Assembly (NCBI GenBank): GCA_963713505.1
Contig: CAVQMC010000021.1
Coordinates: 62,001 to 126,000 of the forward strand
Source: CAVQMC01 sp963713505
Lineage (GTDB): Bacteria; Bacteroidota; Ignavibacteria; Ignavibacteriales; Ignavibacteriaceae
Reading direction: 5' to 3'
DNA: 64,000 nucleotides
Each line of letters starts with the position of its first letter. Within the stretch, counting starts at the first letter, position 1. The notes under the pieces were generated by a model. It made no database searches. It saw nothing but the letters and a program-made list of their open reading frames with translations, and had not been told where the DNA came from. The position numbers and the translations under genes are program-made. Below, piece by piece: positions 19,291 to 29,645 of the stretch.

Positions 19291-19995
19291 TTAATTATTT
19301 AATTGTGTAACTGTTAAGGAAGTCCAGCCGGCACCTCTGTCAAGATATTCTCTATCCCAGAAATGACTCTGGCAAAGAGCACCGAAAATTCCGGACCAAG
19401 CTTCAACTTTCATCTTAAAAATTATTTTAAATCCTGTTTTACCTTCCGGTAAATTAAAGTCTACAGCGATATCCTTACTGCCGTCATCTGTAATACCGCC
19501 GACTTGCAGATTAGAATTTTTTACTTCTTTATCATGAATATCGTAAGTGGTAATAAGATTTCCTGTATTATCTCTTATTTCCATACTAATAGACACAGCC
19601 GCGCCTGCTCCTGCAATTCCATTTCCTGCAATAGAACCCTTCCATTGAAAGTTTGTCGAAACTCTGTAATTTCCGGGTGCGCCCTCATGATCATTTTCCA
19701 GATATGTAGTTACAATTGGATGTTCAAGTATTCCTACATTTACTTGAGCATAACTGGTCATCCAGCCTCCGCCTCCGGGCGTTGGAGATAATGCTTTACC
19801 AATACTAGTTACACCATTAGTACTGGAAATATTCTGCCAGCCTTTTGTCGGACTAGTGTATTTTGTTACAACCGGTTCATTTGTACTGCTGTTGGAATCA
19901 ACCGGATTGTTAGTTTTACTGCATGCTGCAAATAAAACTGATATCAAAGCTATTGAGAACAGCTTAAAAAAGATTTTACTGAAATTGTTTTTCAT
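19291..19995 (-). CDS. putative lipoprotein of unknown function
   Basis: This 234-residue protein has a clear lipobox, L-F-A-A-C with Cys at residue 25, followed by an N/S/T-rich tether. The mature domain is beta-rich with Gly-Gly-Gly-W near residue 77 and ends in V-T-Q-L-N-N. No recognised domain was found; the pattern of short strands suggests a jelly-roll or immunoglobulin-like fold. It sits 24 bases downstream of another lipoprotein gene in the same direction, so the two are probably co-transcribed. Confidence 0.75.
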   Translation of the reverse strand: MKNNFSKIFFKLFSIALISVLFAACSKTNNPVDSNSSTNEPVVTKYTSPTKGWQNISSTNGVTSIGKALSPTPGGGGWMTSYAQVNVGILEHPIVTTYLENDHEGAPGNYRVSTNFQWKGSIAGNGIAGAGAAVSISMEIRDNTGNLITTYDIHDKEVKNSNLQVGGITDDGSKDIAVDFNLPEGKTGFKIIFKMKVEAWSGIFGALCQSHFWDREYLDRGAGWTSLTVTQLNN

Positions 19996-20019
19996 TTTTA
20001 TTTCCCTTTATATATTTTT

Positions 20020-20463
20020 TTATAAGTACTGGTTTTTTATTGCAGATAATGTTCCCGACACTGATTCTCCAGGCGAAACCCAATCGCCGATTAAAGTATC
20101 GGTGTTTAATTTAAGTGAACAGGCCCATGTATATTCAGAATTTATTAGAGTTAAATTATAAGAACTATTTTTATTTGCTGATCCTTTAATATTTCCAGTA
20201 TAAATCTTTCCCTGACTATAACCAGGGTAGAGTGTTAAAGTAAATGTACCGGATAATAAATTACTGTTTTGATTAATATCCATCTTTAAATATCCGCTGT
20301 AATAGGAGGGATGGGTAAATGGTCCTTCCCAATGTCCACTGACATTTGTTTCTTCCGGTTCCGCTGGATTATTATCCTTTGAACAAGCAGATAATCCGGT
20401 TACAATCATTATAAAAATGAAAAATTTGAATAATCTCACTTTAAATTGATTGTTGACGTTCAT
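20020..20463 (-). CDS. small lipoprotein, lipocalin-like
   Basis: This 147-residue protein has lipobox G-L-S-A-C with Cys at residue 27, then a short acidic linker (N-P-A-E-P-E-E-T). The mature part opens with V-S-G-H-W-E-G and continues in regular strands such as L-S-G-T-F-T-L-T-L, ending S-G-T-L-S-A. The G-x-W opening and up-and-down strands resemble lipocalin-like small barrels that many Bacteroidota attach to the membrane. It is first of two lipoprotein genes 24 bases apart. Confidence 0.7.
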   Translation of the reverse strand: MNVNNQFKVRLFKFFIFIMIVTGLSACSKDNNPAEPEETNVSGHWEGPFTHPSYYSGYLKMDINQNSNLLSGTFTLTLYPGYSQGKIYTGNIKGSANKNSSYNLTLINSEYTWACSLKLNTDTLIGDWVSPGESVSGTLSAIKNQYL

Positions 20464-20693
20464 TCTTTACTCCGTTTATTTGTTTTATTATTTGTAAAAT
20501 TTGAATCTATTTGCTACTTTATTTTCGGCTGATAATTAAAATCTGTTTTTAGGTTTTATCATCTATAAATATTGAATTTCACTACTATTATTAAACGCAG
20601 TAAATTCTGATAAAAGTGATAACGGTTTTTGAAAAAAAAATTTTTAATTATTAATTCTTTCGTCTTTAATCCATTTTAATTGAATACTTCAAA

Positions 20694-21266
20694 ATGAGCA
20701 CTGAAAAAAATGAAGTTACTAAACTGCTTTCCGATCTCAGTCATGGAAACAGGGAAGTAGTAAATATTCTTATGCCTCTTGTATATAAAGAAATGCATCA
20801 ATTGGCACACATGCATTTAAGAGGGGAAAGAAGGAATCATACTTTAAACGCTACAGCACTTGTACATGAAGCATATATGAAACTTGTCGATCAAGATCAA
20901 ATAACCTGGCAGAACCGGGCGCATTTTTTTGGAATTGCATCGCAGGCTATGAGAAGAATCCTAATCAATTATGCAAATGCAAGGATTGCACAAAAAAGGG
21001 GAGGAAACCAAATACTTGCAACTTTCATTGATGATAAAATGACTCGCGAATCCAAACCGGAAGAACTAATTGCATTGGATGAATCGTTAAAAAAATTAGA
21101 GTCTTTAAATGAAAGACAATCCAAAATAATTGAATACTGGTTTTTCGTCGGTTTAAAACATGAAGAGATTGCAGAAATTTTAAATGTATCCGTTCCAACA
21201 GTTAGAAGAGATTTCCGGTTAGCAAAAGCATGGTTAACTAGAGAATTAAAACATGATTTAAATTAA
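20694..21266 (+). CDS. ECF-family RNA polymerase sigma factor (Sig-70_X6 type)
   Basis: This 190-residue protein matches the ECF sigma subfamily with an early L-M-P-L-V-Y-K-E-M-H-Q-L-A region 2, then T-A-L-V-H-E-A-Y-M-K-L and W-Q-N-R-A-H-F-F-G-I-A-S-Q-A-M-R-R-I-L-I (TIGR02999-like). Region 4 contains the helix-turn-helix L-K-H-E-E-I-A-E-I-L-N-V-S-V-P-T-V-R-R-D. No anti-sigma gene lies next to it, which is usual for this subfamily. It precedes a TMEM175-like channel gene by about 50 bases, and the two may share a transcript. Confidence 0.92.
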   Translation: MSTEKNEVTKLLSDLSHGNREVVNILMPLVYKEMHQLAHMHLRGERRNHTLNATALVHEAYMKLVDQDQITWQNRAHFFGIASQAMRRILINYANARIAQKRGGNQILATFIDDKMTRESKPEELIALDESLKKLESLNERQSKIIEYWFFVGLKHEEIAEILNVSVPTVRRDFRLAKAWLTRELKHDLN

Positions 21267-21317
21267 TTAATTAAAACAATTTCAACTATTATAGTTTCAT
21301 AATTATATACAATAGAA

Positions 21318-22058
21318 ATGCCTGAAATAGAAAATCAAAATAAAAAAAATAAAAGCCTTTTTGGTTTAAGAGGTATTGACAGTTCGCGAATAGAAAGCTT
21401 AACCGACGGAGTATTTGCAATTGCAATAACTTTATTAGTTGTATCACTTGAAGTACCAAGTTCTTTTGATCAATTACTAAATTCAATGGAAGGTTTTTTT
21501 GCTTTTGGAGTTACTTTAGGAGCATTAATTGGAATCTGGTATATCCATTATTCATTTTTCAAAAAATATCATTTAGTAGACGGCCATATAATTGTTCTTA
21601 ATTCTTTTTTACTTTTTGTGGTTTTGTTTTATATCTATCCATTAAAGTTTTTAGCAATAATATTAATTAATGAAGGTTTGCTAAAAACTATTCTTGGCAT
21701 AAACATTAATGTAAACCTAAGCATTGAAGCATCTCAATGGCCGCAATTAATGATTATATATGGCTTGGGATTTCTGTTTATATTTTTAATTTTCATTTTA
21801 TTTTATTTACATGCTTATAAAAAAAGAGAAGAATTAAATCTTAATGAACTTCAGATATTTTCAATCAAATCAAGTATTCAATCATTCAGCATAAGTGTGA
21901 TAATTGCATTTAGTTCTATATTATTAGTTTCTATAGGCGGACTAGATATGGCTATGTGGTCAGGCTGGATTTATGCTTTGATTGGTCCATTTAATTGGAT
22001 GCACGGTATTTGGTCCGGTAAAAAAATGAAAAAAATAAAATTAGAAATTGCAGAATAA
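21318..22058 (+). CDS. TMEM175-like (DUF1211) potassium-channel family membrane protein
   Basis: This 246-residue protein has about six hydrophobic segments. The first contains the family signature at residues 25-40, E-S-L-T-D-G-V-F-A-I-A-I-T-L-L-V, a variant of the (R)xxxFSD motif where TMEM175 helix 1 lines the pore. Bacterial TMEM175 homologues form tetrameric K+-permeable channels, so the same role is likely, though selectivity has not been tested. Segments near residues 60-80, 88-112, 150-175, 195-215 and 220-238 complete the fold. It lies directly downstream of an ECF sigma gene. Confidence 0.88.
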   Translation: MPEIENQNKKNKSLFGLRGIDSSRIESLTDGVFAIAITLLVVSLEVPSSFDQLLNSMEGFFAFGVTLGALIGIWYIHYSFFKKYHLVDGHIIVLNSFLLFVVLFYIYPLKFLAIILINEGLLKTILGININVNLSIEASQWPQLMIIYGLGFLFIFLIFILFYLHAYKKREELNLNELQIFSIKSSIQSFSISVIIAFSSILLVSIGGLDMAMWSGWIYALIGPFNWMHGIWSGKKMKKIKLEIAE

Positions 22059-22081
22059 ATCTAATTTTTGAATTGACCAAG

Positions 22082-24111
22082 TTATTTCAGCAAAATCATT
22101 TTCTTAGTTTCCTTAAAATTTTCGGATTCAATTCTATATAAATAAACACCGCTCGGTAAATTGTTTCCTTCAAACTCTATTTCATATTTCCCTGCAGGTT
22201 TAAATTCATTAACTAAAGTTTTTACTTTTTTACCCAAAATATCATAAACAATTAATTTAACATTTCCCGGATGTGCGGTTTGAAATTTTATTTTTGTCGT
22301 TGGATTGAACGGATTGGGATAGTTCTGGGCAAGTCTATATGTTTTTATTTCTGTGGGATTATCTTCAACGGAAGTAATATTAACAGAACTATTAGCAATA
22401 AGCCAATGATTGGGATCAAATACAACTTGAGTTATTTGATGATTAATAGGAATAGAAAATTGTTCATCATTATCTAATTGATTGTATTTAATAGTTGTGT
22501 CCCCTTCATTATAAATTAGTTTTAATTCAACTGGAATTTTGAATAGTGGAGTTGCGGAACTGGATGTAGTCTAAACAGAATGAAAATAAATAGAATCGTT
22601 TTTCTGATAATAAGTTATTTTGAATTTTGGGTAACCTTGACCGAAATACCATTCGTTGAAGAAATCTGTAAAATCCATACCTGTTGTAGAATCAAGAACG
22701 GCTTTAAAGTCTAACCCGGTAGCAGTACCGCCTGCAAATTTAGTTTCATAATTTTTTAGTGACTTAAAGAAAAGGGAATCATTATTTATTATAAATCTAA
22801 TTATATGAAGAATTGCTGCACCTTTAGCGTAAGATACTTCACTTAAAATTCTAAATTGATCATTTGCATATTCATCAGGTATATTTACACTCTCGTAAGG
22901 ATGATGTTTTGATTTACTCTGCATAAAAGTTATAAATTCATCTCCTGCTTCAAGAGATATATTATAATAGATAGCTAAATATTCTGCATAAGTAGCAAAT
23001 CCTTCATTAACCCAAATATCCTGCCATGTACCGCATGTAACATTATCACCAAACCATGAATGTCCTAATTCATGAGCTGAAGACCAACCGAGCCAACCTT
23101 GATTTACATAAGACATAGTGGTATCAATCAGAAGATAACCAAGAAAAGTCATTGTTTGATTTTCCATTCCCCAGTATGGGTGATTATCCACGCAATAGCC
23201 GTATTTCTCGTTTTCAAATGGAAATTTGCCAAATAAATCTGAGAAGAACTGAATATTTGTTTTGGTTTTTCTACGGCAACTAATTGAGCAGACAAATAAG
23301 GACTATTTGAAATTAAATAGCTTTGAATTAATAATGAATCATTCGGGTTATCAGTATGTGTATAAGTTGAATAATCAGTATATGGACCTACGGCAAAAGA
23401 AATAAGATAATAGGCAATAGGATAGTGAGAAACCCATTCGTACCTGACTTTATTATCTGGTAAATTTGTAACTGTTTTTAGAAGTCCATTTGATCCTACA
23501 AGACAATCGGAATTTGTTGTAAATATTGCTCTAATTGAATCGGCTTTATCAGTTAGAATTTGTTTACACGGAAACCAATACATTGAGCCGAATGGTTCTG
23601 ATTCAGTCAATGATACAGAAGTATTGAATGCTGTTGAATTGATTACAACACTATTGCCGTTACCATGATAAAAGATCTTTACATAAAAATATGTTCCATA
23701 ATTTATTCCTGAGGATATAATTACCTAAAGTAAATTGTTCTGGTGAATATAACCTGCATTTACATTGTTGACCCAAACTGAATCTATGATCATATAAGTC
23801 GAATTATTATTAATAGTATTAATCAATTTGCAATAAAAAGTATCAAGCATTGCAACTTGAACTTGTGCATAGATAGTTATACTTCCAGAGATTTCCATAT
23901 TAAGATTACTGACATTAAGATTAAGTCCATAATATTTAACATCATATTTATTTAATTCATCTATAACAGATTGAGATTTGTTGTCTGTAATTGAATATGT
24001 TTTATTTGGGCTTTTTTGATGCAGATTTTTAGATGAAATGTTATCCTGAGCTGATAGAGGAAAACAGGAGAAAAAAGAAAGTACAATTATAATTACTTTC
24101 ATTTTTATCAC
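22082..24111 (-). pseudogene. M1-family metallopeptidase with T9SS sorting domain, disrupted
   Basis: A single gene of about 676 codons is broken in three places. Signal peptide M-I-K-M-K-V-I-I-I-V-L at the start is followed by an M1 N-terminal beta domain. TAG stop 1 is at 23725, and reading resumes in the same frame with S-S-G-I-N-Y. A frame change lies at about 23241-23252. The catalytic part has W-G-M-E-N, then H-E-L-G-H and the third zinc ligand in N-E-G-F-A-T-Y. TAG stop 2 is at 22571, and after it the same frame continues for about 160 codons to a sorting domain with N-Y-P-N-P-F-N-P and final K-K-M-I-L-L-K. Enzyme residues are all conserved, so the damage looks recent or reflects sequence error. 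Confidence 0.9.
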
Positions 24112-24309
24112 CCATTAATATAATTGATATGTCCGCCAAGAATATAATGATTTTTTTAATATTAAACAGATAATTAATTTATTATTAACATATTAGATGT
24201 TATATTGATTTGGTTTGATAGAAAATTATAAGACTTAAAGTTGTGAAAATTTAATTATGAAAGTTTTTCAAAAAATTATTTGGATAAAAAATCATTGGTA
24301 GGGGAAATC

Positions 24310-25025
24310 ATGAAATTATTATCTTTTCTTAAACTGCTTTTCTTTTTACTAATTTTTACTCAATCAATTTTCACACAAGATGCTGAAAACCTTACTCCAA
24401 GTGATTTTTATAGTTTAGAAAGACAGAACTGGGTTGATAAAATTTCTTATGAAATGAATTCAGAGCCCGATTCAACTTATGATGTAAAATTTTATGATAT
24501 AAATTTGAATATTCCTATTGATACACAATTTATTGATGGAACTGTTTCTTATAAATTAATTTCAAATAAAGAAAATCTCTAAATGGAACTTTTGGAAAAA
24601 TAGCTTTTGTAAACGGCAGCGGAACTTCTACTAAAAAACAAAGCTATTCTTTTACAGATTCAAAATTATCTAGCGGAAAATATATTTACAGATTAAAACA
24701 AGTTGACTATAACGGAAGTTTTAAATATTCAAAAGAAGTTGATGTAAATATTAATGTTCCTTATGTATTTAATTTGAATCAGAACTATCCGAATCCTTTC
24801 AACCCGGCAACAATGATTAATTACACAATTCCGCAAAAAGGAATGGTAAATTTAATTATTTACAATGCACTTGGTGAAAAAGTTATGACATTAGTAAACG
24901 GTATTGTCGATGCAGGAAATTATAATGTAAGATTTGATGCATCGAGACTTGCGAGCGGTGTTTACTTCTATAGATTAACTGCCGGTAATCATGTATCAGT
25001 CAAGAAAATGATGTTAATGAAATAA
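24310..25025 (+). pseudogene. deletion relic joining an M1 peptidase start to a T9SS sorting domain
   Basis: From ATG 24310 (after AGGGGAAATC) the frame gives a signal peptide (F-T-Q-S-I-F-T-Q) and about 65 residues like the N-terminus of the neighbouring M1 peptidase, including Y-D-V-K-F-Y-D-I-N-L-N. It stops at 24582. From about 24590 another frame encodes a fibronectin-like tail (G-T-F-G-K-I-A-F-V-N-G-S-G-T, Y-R-L-K-Q-V-D-Y) and a full sorting domain (N-Y-P-N-P-F-N-P-A, end K-K-M-M-L-M-K). The catalytic domain is missing. An internal deletion with loss of frame explains this best. It lies head to head with the M1 pseudogene. Confidence 0.8.
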
Positions 25026-25035
25026 TCTAATTTTA

Positions 25036-25086
25036 TTCCTCGCTTTGTGTGAAATAATAAACTGTCACCAAAGCGGGGAATTTTTT
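25036..25086 (+). terminator. intrinsic terminator after the M1/T9SS relic
   Basis: TTCCTCGCTTTG (25036-25047) pairs with CAAAGCGGGGAA (25069-25080), a 12-bp stem with one G-T pair, followed by six T. Confidence 0.88.
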
Positions 25087-25247
25087 AACACAGATCTATA
25101 TTTGCCGTTTATAAACAATTTATGCCTGTAAAAAACATTATTAATAATAAAATTTTAATGCGTTTTTATATATTTATTTTTAATATTAATTAATGTGTAA
25201 ACCTCATTATGCAATATTTTTATTTGCTTTAATTACCCGGAGGTAAT

Positions 25248-25661
25248 ATGGCTGCAAAAATCAGAAAAGTTGATTACTTTTACTGCTCTGTAGAAGATCA
25301 GCCCGGCGAATCCTATAAGCTTTTATCTTTTCTTGCTAATGTGGGAGTTAATCTTTTAGCTTTTCATGCAATTCCAATCGGACCTTTCAGAACACAATTT
25401 ACTTTATTCCCCGAAGATTCAAATAAACTTGTATCCGAAGGTGAAAAAGCTAAATTAAATTTAGACGGACCAAACCCTGCATTTTTAATTCAGGGTGATG
25501 ATGAAATTGGTGCTTTGGTTAAAGTTCATGAAAAACTTTTTAATGCTCAAATAAATGTATTTTCTTCCACGGCAGTTACAAATGGAAAAGGCAGTTTCGG
25601 TTATGTACTTTATGTCAGACCGGATCAATATAAAAGAGCTGCAGAAGCTTTAGAGATTTAA
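25248..25661 (+). CDS. ACT-domain-like protein
   Basis: This 137-residue cytoplasmic protein starts after a strong CGGAGG site. The first half (Y-F-Y-C-S-V-E-D-Q-P-G-E-S-Y-K-L-L-S-F-L-A-N-V-G-V-N-L-L-A-F-H) follows the beta-alpha-beta layout of ACT domains, with the typical D-x-P-G turn between strand and helix. The second half repeats a similar layout (I-Q-G-D-D-E-I-G-A-L-V-K-V-H-E-K-L). This suggests a stand-alone tandem ACT-like module that may bind an amino acid or regulate a partner enzyme. No partner is encoded next to it. Confidence 0.72.
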   Translation: MAAKIRKVDYFYCSVEDQPGESYKLLSFLANVGVNLLAFHAIPIGPFRTQFTLFPEDSNKLVSEGEKAKLNLDGPNPAFLIQGDDEIGALVKVHEKLFNAQINVFSSTAVTNGKGSFGYVLYVRPDQYKRAAEALEI

Positions 25662-25745
25662 TCAGATTTAAAGATGCTTTAAAATTTTTCTTTTAGATAT
25701 AATATTTTAACTTTAATCATCTATTTATAATTTTTAGGGGAATTA

Positions 25746-26129
25746 ATGATAAAATCAAAACGCATAATTATAGCTACTTTAGTCGGTGTAATATTCGGTT
25801 TTGTATGTTTTTCATTTGCTTCAAGCGGACCCGAACCTCTGCCTCTTCCAGCTGCACTTCAAATTATTTTAAGCAGAACTTTAATCGGTTTTGCAATAGG
25901 CATAAGCAGCTTAACAAAATTACATTGGACTGTTCATGGTCTATTATTCGGTTTATTTTTTAGTTTACCGTTATCTTTCAGTGGAATGATGGCTGAAATT
26001 CCAGAGTTTGATAAAACAATGATGCTTCTTTCTACAATTATTATGGGAATGATTTACGGTTTTTTAATTGAACTTATAACTACTGTAATATTCAAAGCAG
26101 GAATGAAATCCAAAACGGCGGTGATTTAA
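25746..26129 (+). CDS. small integral membrane protein of unknown function
   Basis: This 127-residue protein has about four hydrophobic segments at residues 7-25, 33-52, 63-82 and 90-115, with a short loop containing S-S-G-P-E-P-L-P-L-P after the first. A GGGG ribosome-binding-like run precedes the ATG. No family is recognised with certainty. It lies 85 bases downstream of the ACT-like gene and may be co-transcribed. Confidence 0.7.
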   Translation: MIKSKRIIIATLVGVIFGFVCFSFASSGPEPLPLPAALQIILSRTLIGFAIGISSLTKLHWTVHGLLFGLFFSLPLSFSGMMAEIPEFDKTMMLLSTIIMGMIYGFLIELITTVIFKAGMKSKTAVI

Positions 26130-26228
26130 ATTAGTTTAAAATATTTATTAATTTATTTAATATAAATTTTATAAATAATTTTGGGTATTCATATTCTTAT
26201 CTTAAAAAATAAAATGGGAAAAATTTAG

Positions 26229-26860
26229 ATGAAAAAATATTGTTTGGTTTTATTCGTCTTATTTTTTTCTGCTGCTAATGCTCAATTTCTAAATCATTAT
26301 GGAATTAAAATTGGCGGAACAATTCACGCACCAAAATTGGGATTATACTATTGACTATGCAAATTTTCAGCCTGAAAATGCATTGGGTTTAAGTGCCGGT
26401 GTTTTTTGGGAATTCTTAAATCTTAGCAATTTTTCTGTTGTAACCGAACTGAATTATATAAGGAACTCTGTTTCAAAAGAATTACCGGTAACTTCAATTG
26501 ACAATCCTGATGGAAATGGAACTACAATTAATTGGAAATTTAATTTAGATTATGTTGGTTTGGCTGTATTAGCAAAAGCTAAAATAAATTTTTATTTACT
26601 TTCTCCGTATATTTTTGCCGGACCGACATTTAATTATGAAGTTAGAAATTCAGTAACGGGAAACAGTGATGGATTTTATAACGATTTAAAAGAAAAGTCA
26701 GCCCGGAATTAAAATCGGATTAGGTTCGGAAATTCATTTAGCTGTGATATCGCTTCTTGCCGAATTTTCTTATAATAAAAATTTCAATGATCTATTTAAA
26801 AATGAAAACCTTGAAATAACTTCTTACTATTACGACTTCAGGATTGGAGTGATGTTCTAA
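26229..26860 (+). pseudogene. PorT-like outer-membrane beta-barrel gene, frameshifted twice
   Basis: ATG 26229 opens a signal peptide ending S-A-A-N-A-Q and the barrel start H-Y-G-I-K-I-G-G. At about 26328 one extra base moves the reading to another frame. That frame carries the barrel middle (L-G-L-S-A-G-V-F-W-E-F, N-L-D-Y-V-G-L-A-V-L-A-K, P-Y-I-F-A-G-P-T). At about 26698 another extra base shifts it again to the last strands (P-G-I-K-I-G-L-G-S-E-I-H-L), ending R-I-G-V-M-F at the stop. The pattern is that of the PorT family barrel (PF13568-type). With both shifts undone the protein would be a normal barrel of about 210 residues. Confidence 0.82.
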
Positions 26861-27071
26861 ATTTTAAATAAATATTAAAAGTTTAAAATAAAACTTTGTT
26901 AATATTGATTAGCTTATAAAATAATAGTATAATTAAGCCGGCTTATTTGGGGTAAAACAAAAATGAATCTCAAAACTATTTAATTATCATGTCTATGTTT
27001 TAATCTATTTCTAATTCCTAAACATTTAAAATGCCGTTTGGATACTGTTAGTATATATTGAAAGGATCATA

Positions 27072-28491
27072 ATGAAATTCTTTTTAATTCTCTTGATAAT
27101 TTATTTCACCACCGCATATACGCAAAATTCAGAATCTCTTAGAATATACAAAGGTGAAGATAGTTTTATACAATTAAGTTTTAAATATGCAAAAGATTTT
27201 AACTCTCTTAGTATTGATGGTAATGACTATGAAGATGGCGATATACAATATATAACTACAATATTCAGAAGAATTGAAGATACATTAACAACAACAGGTA
27301 CTAAAGAAAATCCAGCAATTAAAGCAATATATATAGACATATTCATCTCGCCAAACGATTATTTAAATTCATCTTTTAACGAAAAATTTATTAAGGTAAG
27401 TAATAACTGGTATGATCGTTATACATATGAAAATCATAAAGAAAAATGTAAAACCGAAAATATTAATATTGACGGGTGGAACGGATTTAAAACTTTATTC
27501 AGAAACAAATTATCCTATTTCCGGCAGCATTAAAATTAATTTGAAAGGACATAAGTATTTCGTTCAAAAACAAATTGACAATTTAAATGTTTATATCTCC
27601 GGTGATGAACGAAATGCAAACGGTGCATTGGATGTAATTAAAGAAATCTGTAAATCTTTTGAATTAAATAGAACTAAATCAACATATGATCCTGTAAAAA
27701 AGTATAAAGACATTAAAGAAGTTGATTTTTATAATTTTAAATACCCGGATATTTCCGTTAAAGATAGTGTATATTTTTACTCAACGGAAGCAGAAGATGA
27801 TTATACATATGGAATTTATAAGATTACCGGTATTATCTATGGAGATCTCACCGGCGATAAAAAAGATGAAGCTGTTATTTCAAATTATTGGCATGCGCAG
27901 GGAACTACCGGGCAATTTACCGGCGGTTATGTATATACATTAAATAAAGGAAAACCTGAACTGCTTTATACAATTGAAGACGGGGATAGGGCAGCCGGTG
28001 GAATTAATAATATCAAAATAAAAAATGGACTGCTTGAAATCGGTACTTACGAAGCACTTGGTCCGTTATGTTGTCCGGAATATGTTACTAAAACATTTTA
28101 TAAATGGAAGGACACAACTTTTGTTCCTGTTGATTGTGAAATGTATACGCTAATTGATAATAAAGGTAATAAAACAATTAAATTCAGTCCTGGCAATAAT
28201 GATATTACTCTATCGGATACTACTGATAACGATGTGTTATATACTTTATCTTTAGAAAAGGGTGACTCTATAAGTATTGAATCTCAATCCGTAAATAAAA
28301 AGAAAATAAATGTTGAATTGGTTTTAACAGGCACTAACGACAGCCTTGTAGTCGGCGGTTGTAATCAGTTTGCTTCGAATAAATTAAATTTTAAAGTAAA
28401 CAAAACCGGAAATTATTATCTTAGAGTTTTTGCGGTTATTTATGCAGGTAAAGCATATTTGCAAACAAAAATTAAAAAAATAATTCTTTAA
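27072..28491 (+). pseudogene. exported protein of unknown function, one frameshift
   Basis: A signal peptide (M-K-F-F-L-I-L-L-I-I-Y-F-T-T-A-Y-T-Q) and about 130 residues lie in the first frame. The continuation (Y-P-I-S-G-S-I-K-I-N-L-K onward) is in the +1 frame, so one extra base lies at about 27480-27500. The second part holds G-D-L-T-G-D-K-K-D-E-A-V-I-S, an FG-GAP/VCBS-like calcium loop, then W-H-A-Q-G-T-T-G-Q-F and G-L-L-E-I-G-T-Y. The apparent start at 27412 is probably an artefact of the shift. Restored length is about 472 residues. Function is unknown; exported location is likely. Confidence 0.7.
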
Positions 28492-28550
28492 ATCTTTAAT
28501 TTCGCTTAACTTTGTAAAGTCATTTTTAATTCAGAATAAAACATAGACTA

Positions 28551-29645
28551 TTGATGAAAAAGGATTCACACTTTTCGTTTAAAAAGAATTATTTAACAAT
28601 TTTAAAAAAGATAATTTTATTAAACTTTATAATTTTTTCATGGTTAATTTCATTTAACTGTTCACAAAAACAGAATAGAAAAGTAATTCCTGCTTTTTAT
28701 TTCTGGCAGACAAACTTTGATCTGACAAAAAATGAAACCGACTATTTGAATAAATTAAATGTACATAAACTTTATGTTAAATTTTTTGATGTCGATTGGA
28801 ACGCGCTTAGTAAAACTCCTGTTCCGGTTGGTGATCTTCAGATTGAAACTAATAATGTAAAAGGTTTGGAAATTGTCCCGACTGTTTTTATTACAAATAG
28901 AACTCTTGAGAATATTAAAGATCCCGTAGTTAGAGAATTATCGTTTAAAATTTTTAATAAAATAACCGGCAAACTAGCTGAGTTCAAAGATCCGGTTGTA
29001 AAAGAAGTACAGCTCGATTGCGACTGGACGGCAGAAACAAAAAACAAATATTTTCTTATTATTGAAGAACTGGAAAAATTATTTAAGACCAAAAATATAT
29101 CTATAACTGCAACCATCAGACTTCATCAGGTAAAATATTTTAAATCAACTGGAGTTCCGCCGGTTAAAAGGGGAATGCTGATGTTTTATAATATGTCTCC
29201 CGTAACAGATTACAGAACTAAAAATTCTATTTTTGATGCCGAAGCTGCTAAAAAATATTTAACAAATTTTGATATTTATCCTTTACCTCTCGATGTTGCA
29301 CTGCCTGCATTTTCCTGGGGAGTTTTATTCAGCGGGGATAAAATTGAAGCATTAATAAATGACTTAACTAAAAAAGAAATAGAAAAGGATTCAGCATTCG
29401 AAAAAGTTGATGACACACATTTCCGCTCTACGAAGAACCAATATTTCAAGGGATTTTATATTAAAAAGTTTGATATGATAAGATTGGAAACTATTACTCC
29501 GGCAATAACAAAATCTGCCGCTGAATTAATTTCACCGAAAATTAAAAACGATAGTTTAACCGTTGCAATTTATCATTTAAATAATGGGTTAATAAAAAAT
29601 TATGAACCGCAAGATATTCAAAGCTGCTATTCTGTTTTCCGTTAG
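28551..29645 (+). CDS. conserved hypothetical lipoprotein, possible TIM-barrel
   Basis: This 364-residue protein has a membrane anchor at residues 15-36 followed by F-N-C-S, a weak lipobox. The mature part reads like a glycoside-hydrolase-type beta/alpha barrel. It has V-I-P-A-F-Y-F-W-Q-T-N-F, then L-Y-V-K-F-F-D-V-D-W, E-I-V-P-T-V-F-I-T-N-R, V-Q-L-D-C-D-W-T and M-L-M-F-Y-N-M. These are strand-loop elements at regular spacing with acidic or aromatic residues at strand ends. No catalytic pair can be named. It overlaps the next gene by 44 bases, which implies a coupled two-gene unit. Confidence 0.75.
   Translation: MMKKDSHFSFKKNYLTILKKIILLNFIIFSWLISFNCSQKQNRKVIPAFYFWQTNFDLTKNETDYLNKLNVHKLYVKFFDVDWNALSKTPVPVGDLQIETNNVKGLEIVPTVFITNRTLENIKDPVVRELSFKIFNKITGKLAEFKDPVVKEVQLDCDWTAETKNKYFLIIEELEKLFKTKNISITATIRLHQVKYFKSTGVPPVKRGMLMFYNMSPVTDYRTKNSIFDAEAAKKYLTNFDIYPLPLDVALPAFSWGVLFSGDKIEALINDLTKKEIEKDSAFEKVDDTHFRSTKNQYFKGFYIKKFDMIRLETITPAITKSAAELISPKIKNDSLTVAIYHLNNGLIKNYEPQDIQSCYSVFR

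Noticed and set aside
27412..28491. A separate gene starting at 27412
   Set aside because: Its first residues are the out-of-frame reading of the upstream gene; the protein-like part begins after the frame change and continues the gene at 27072.
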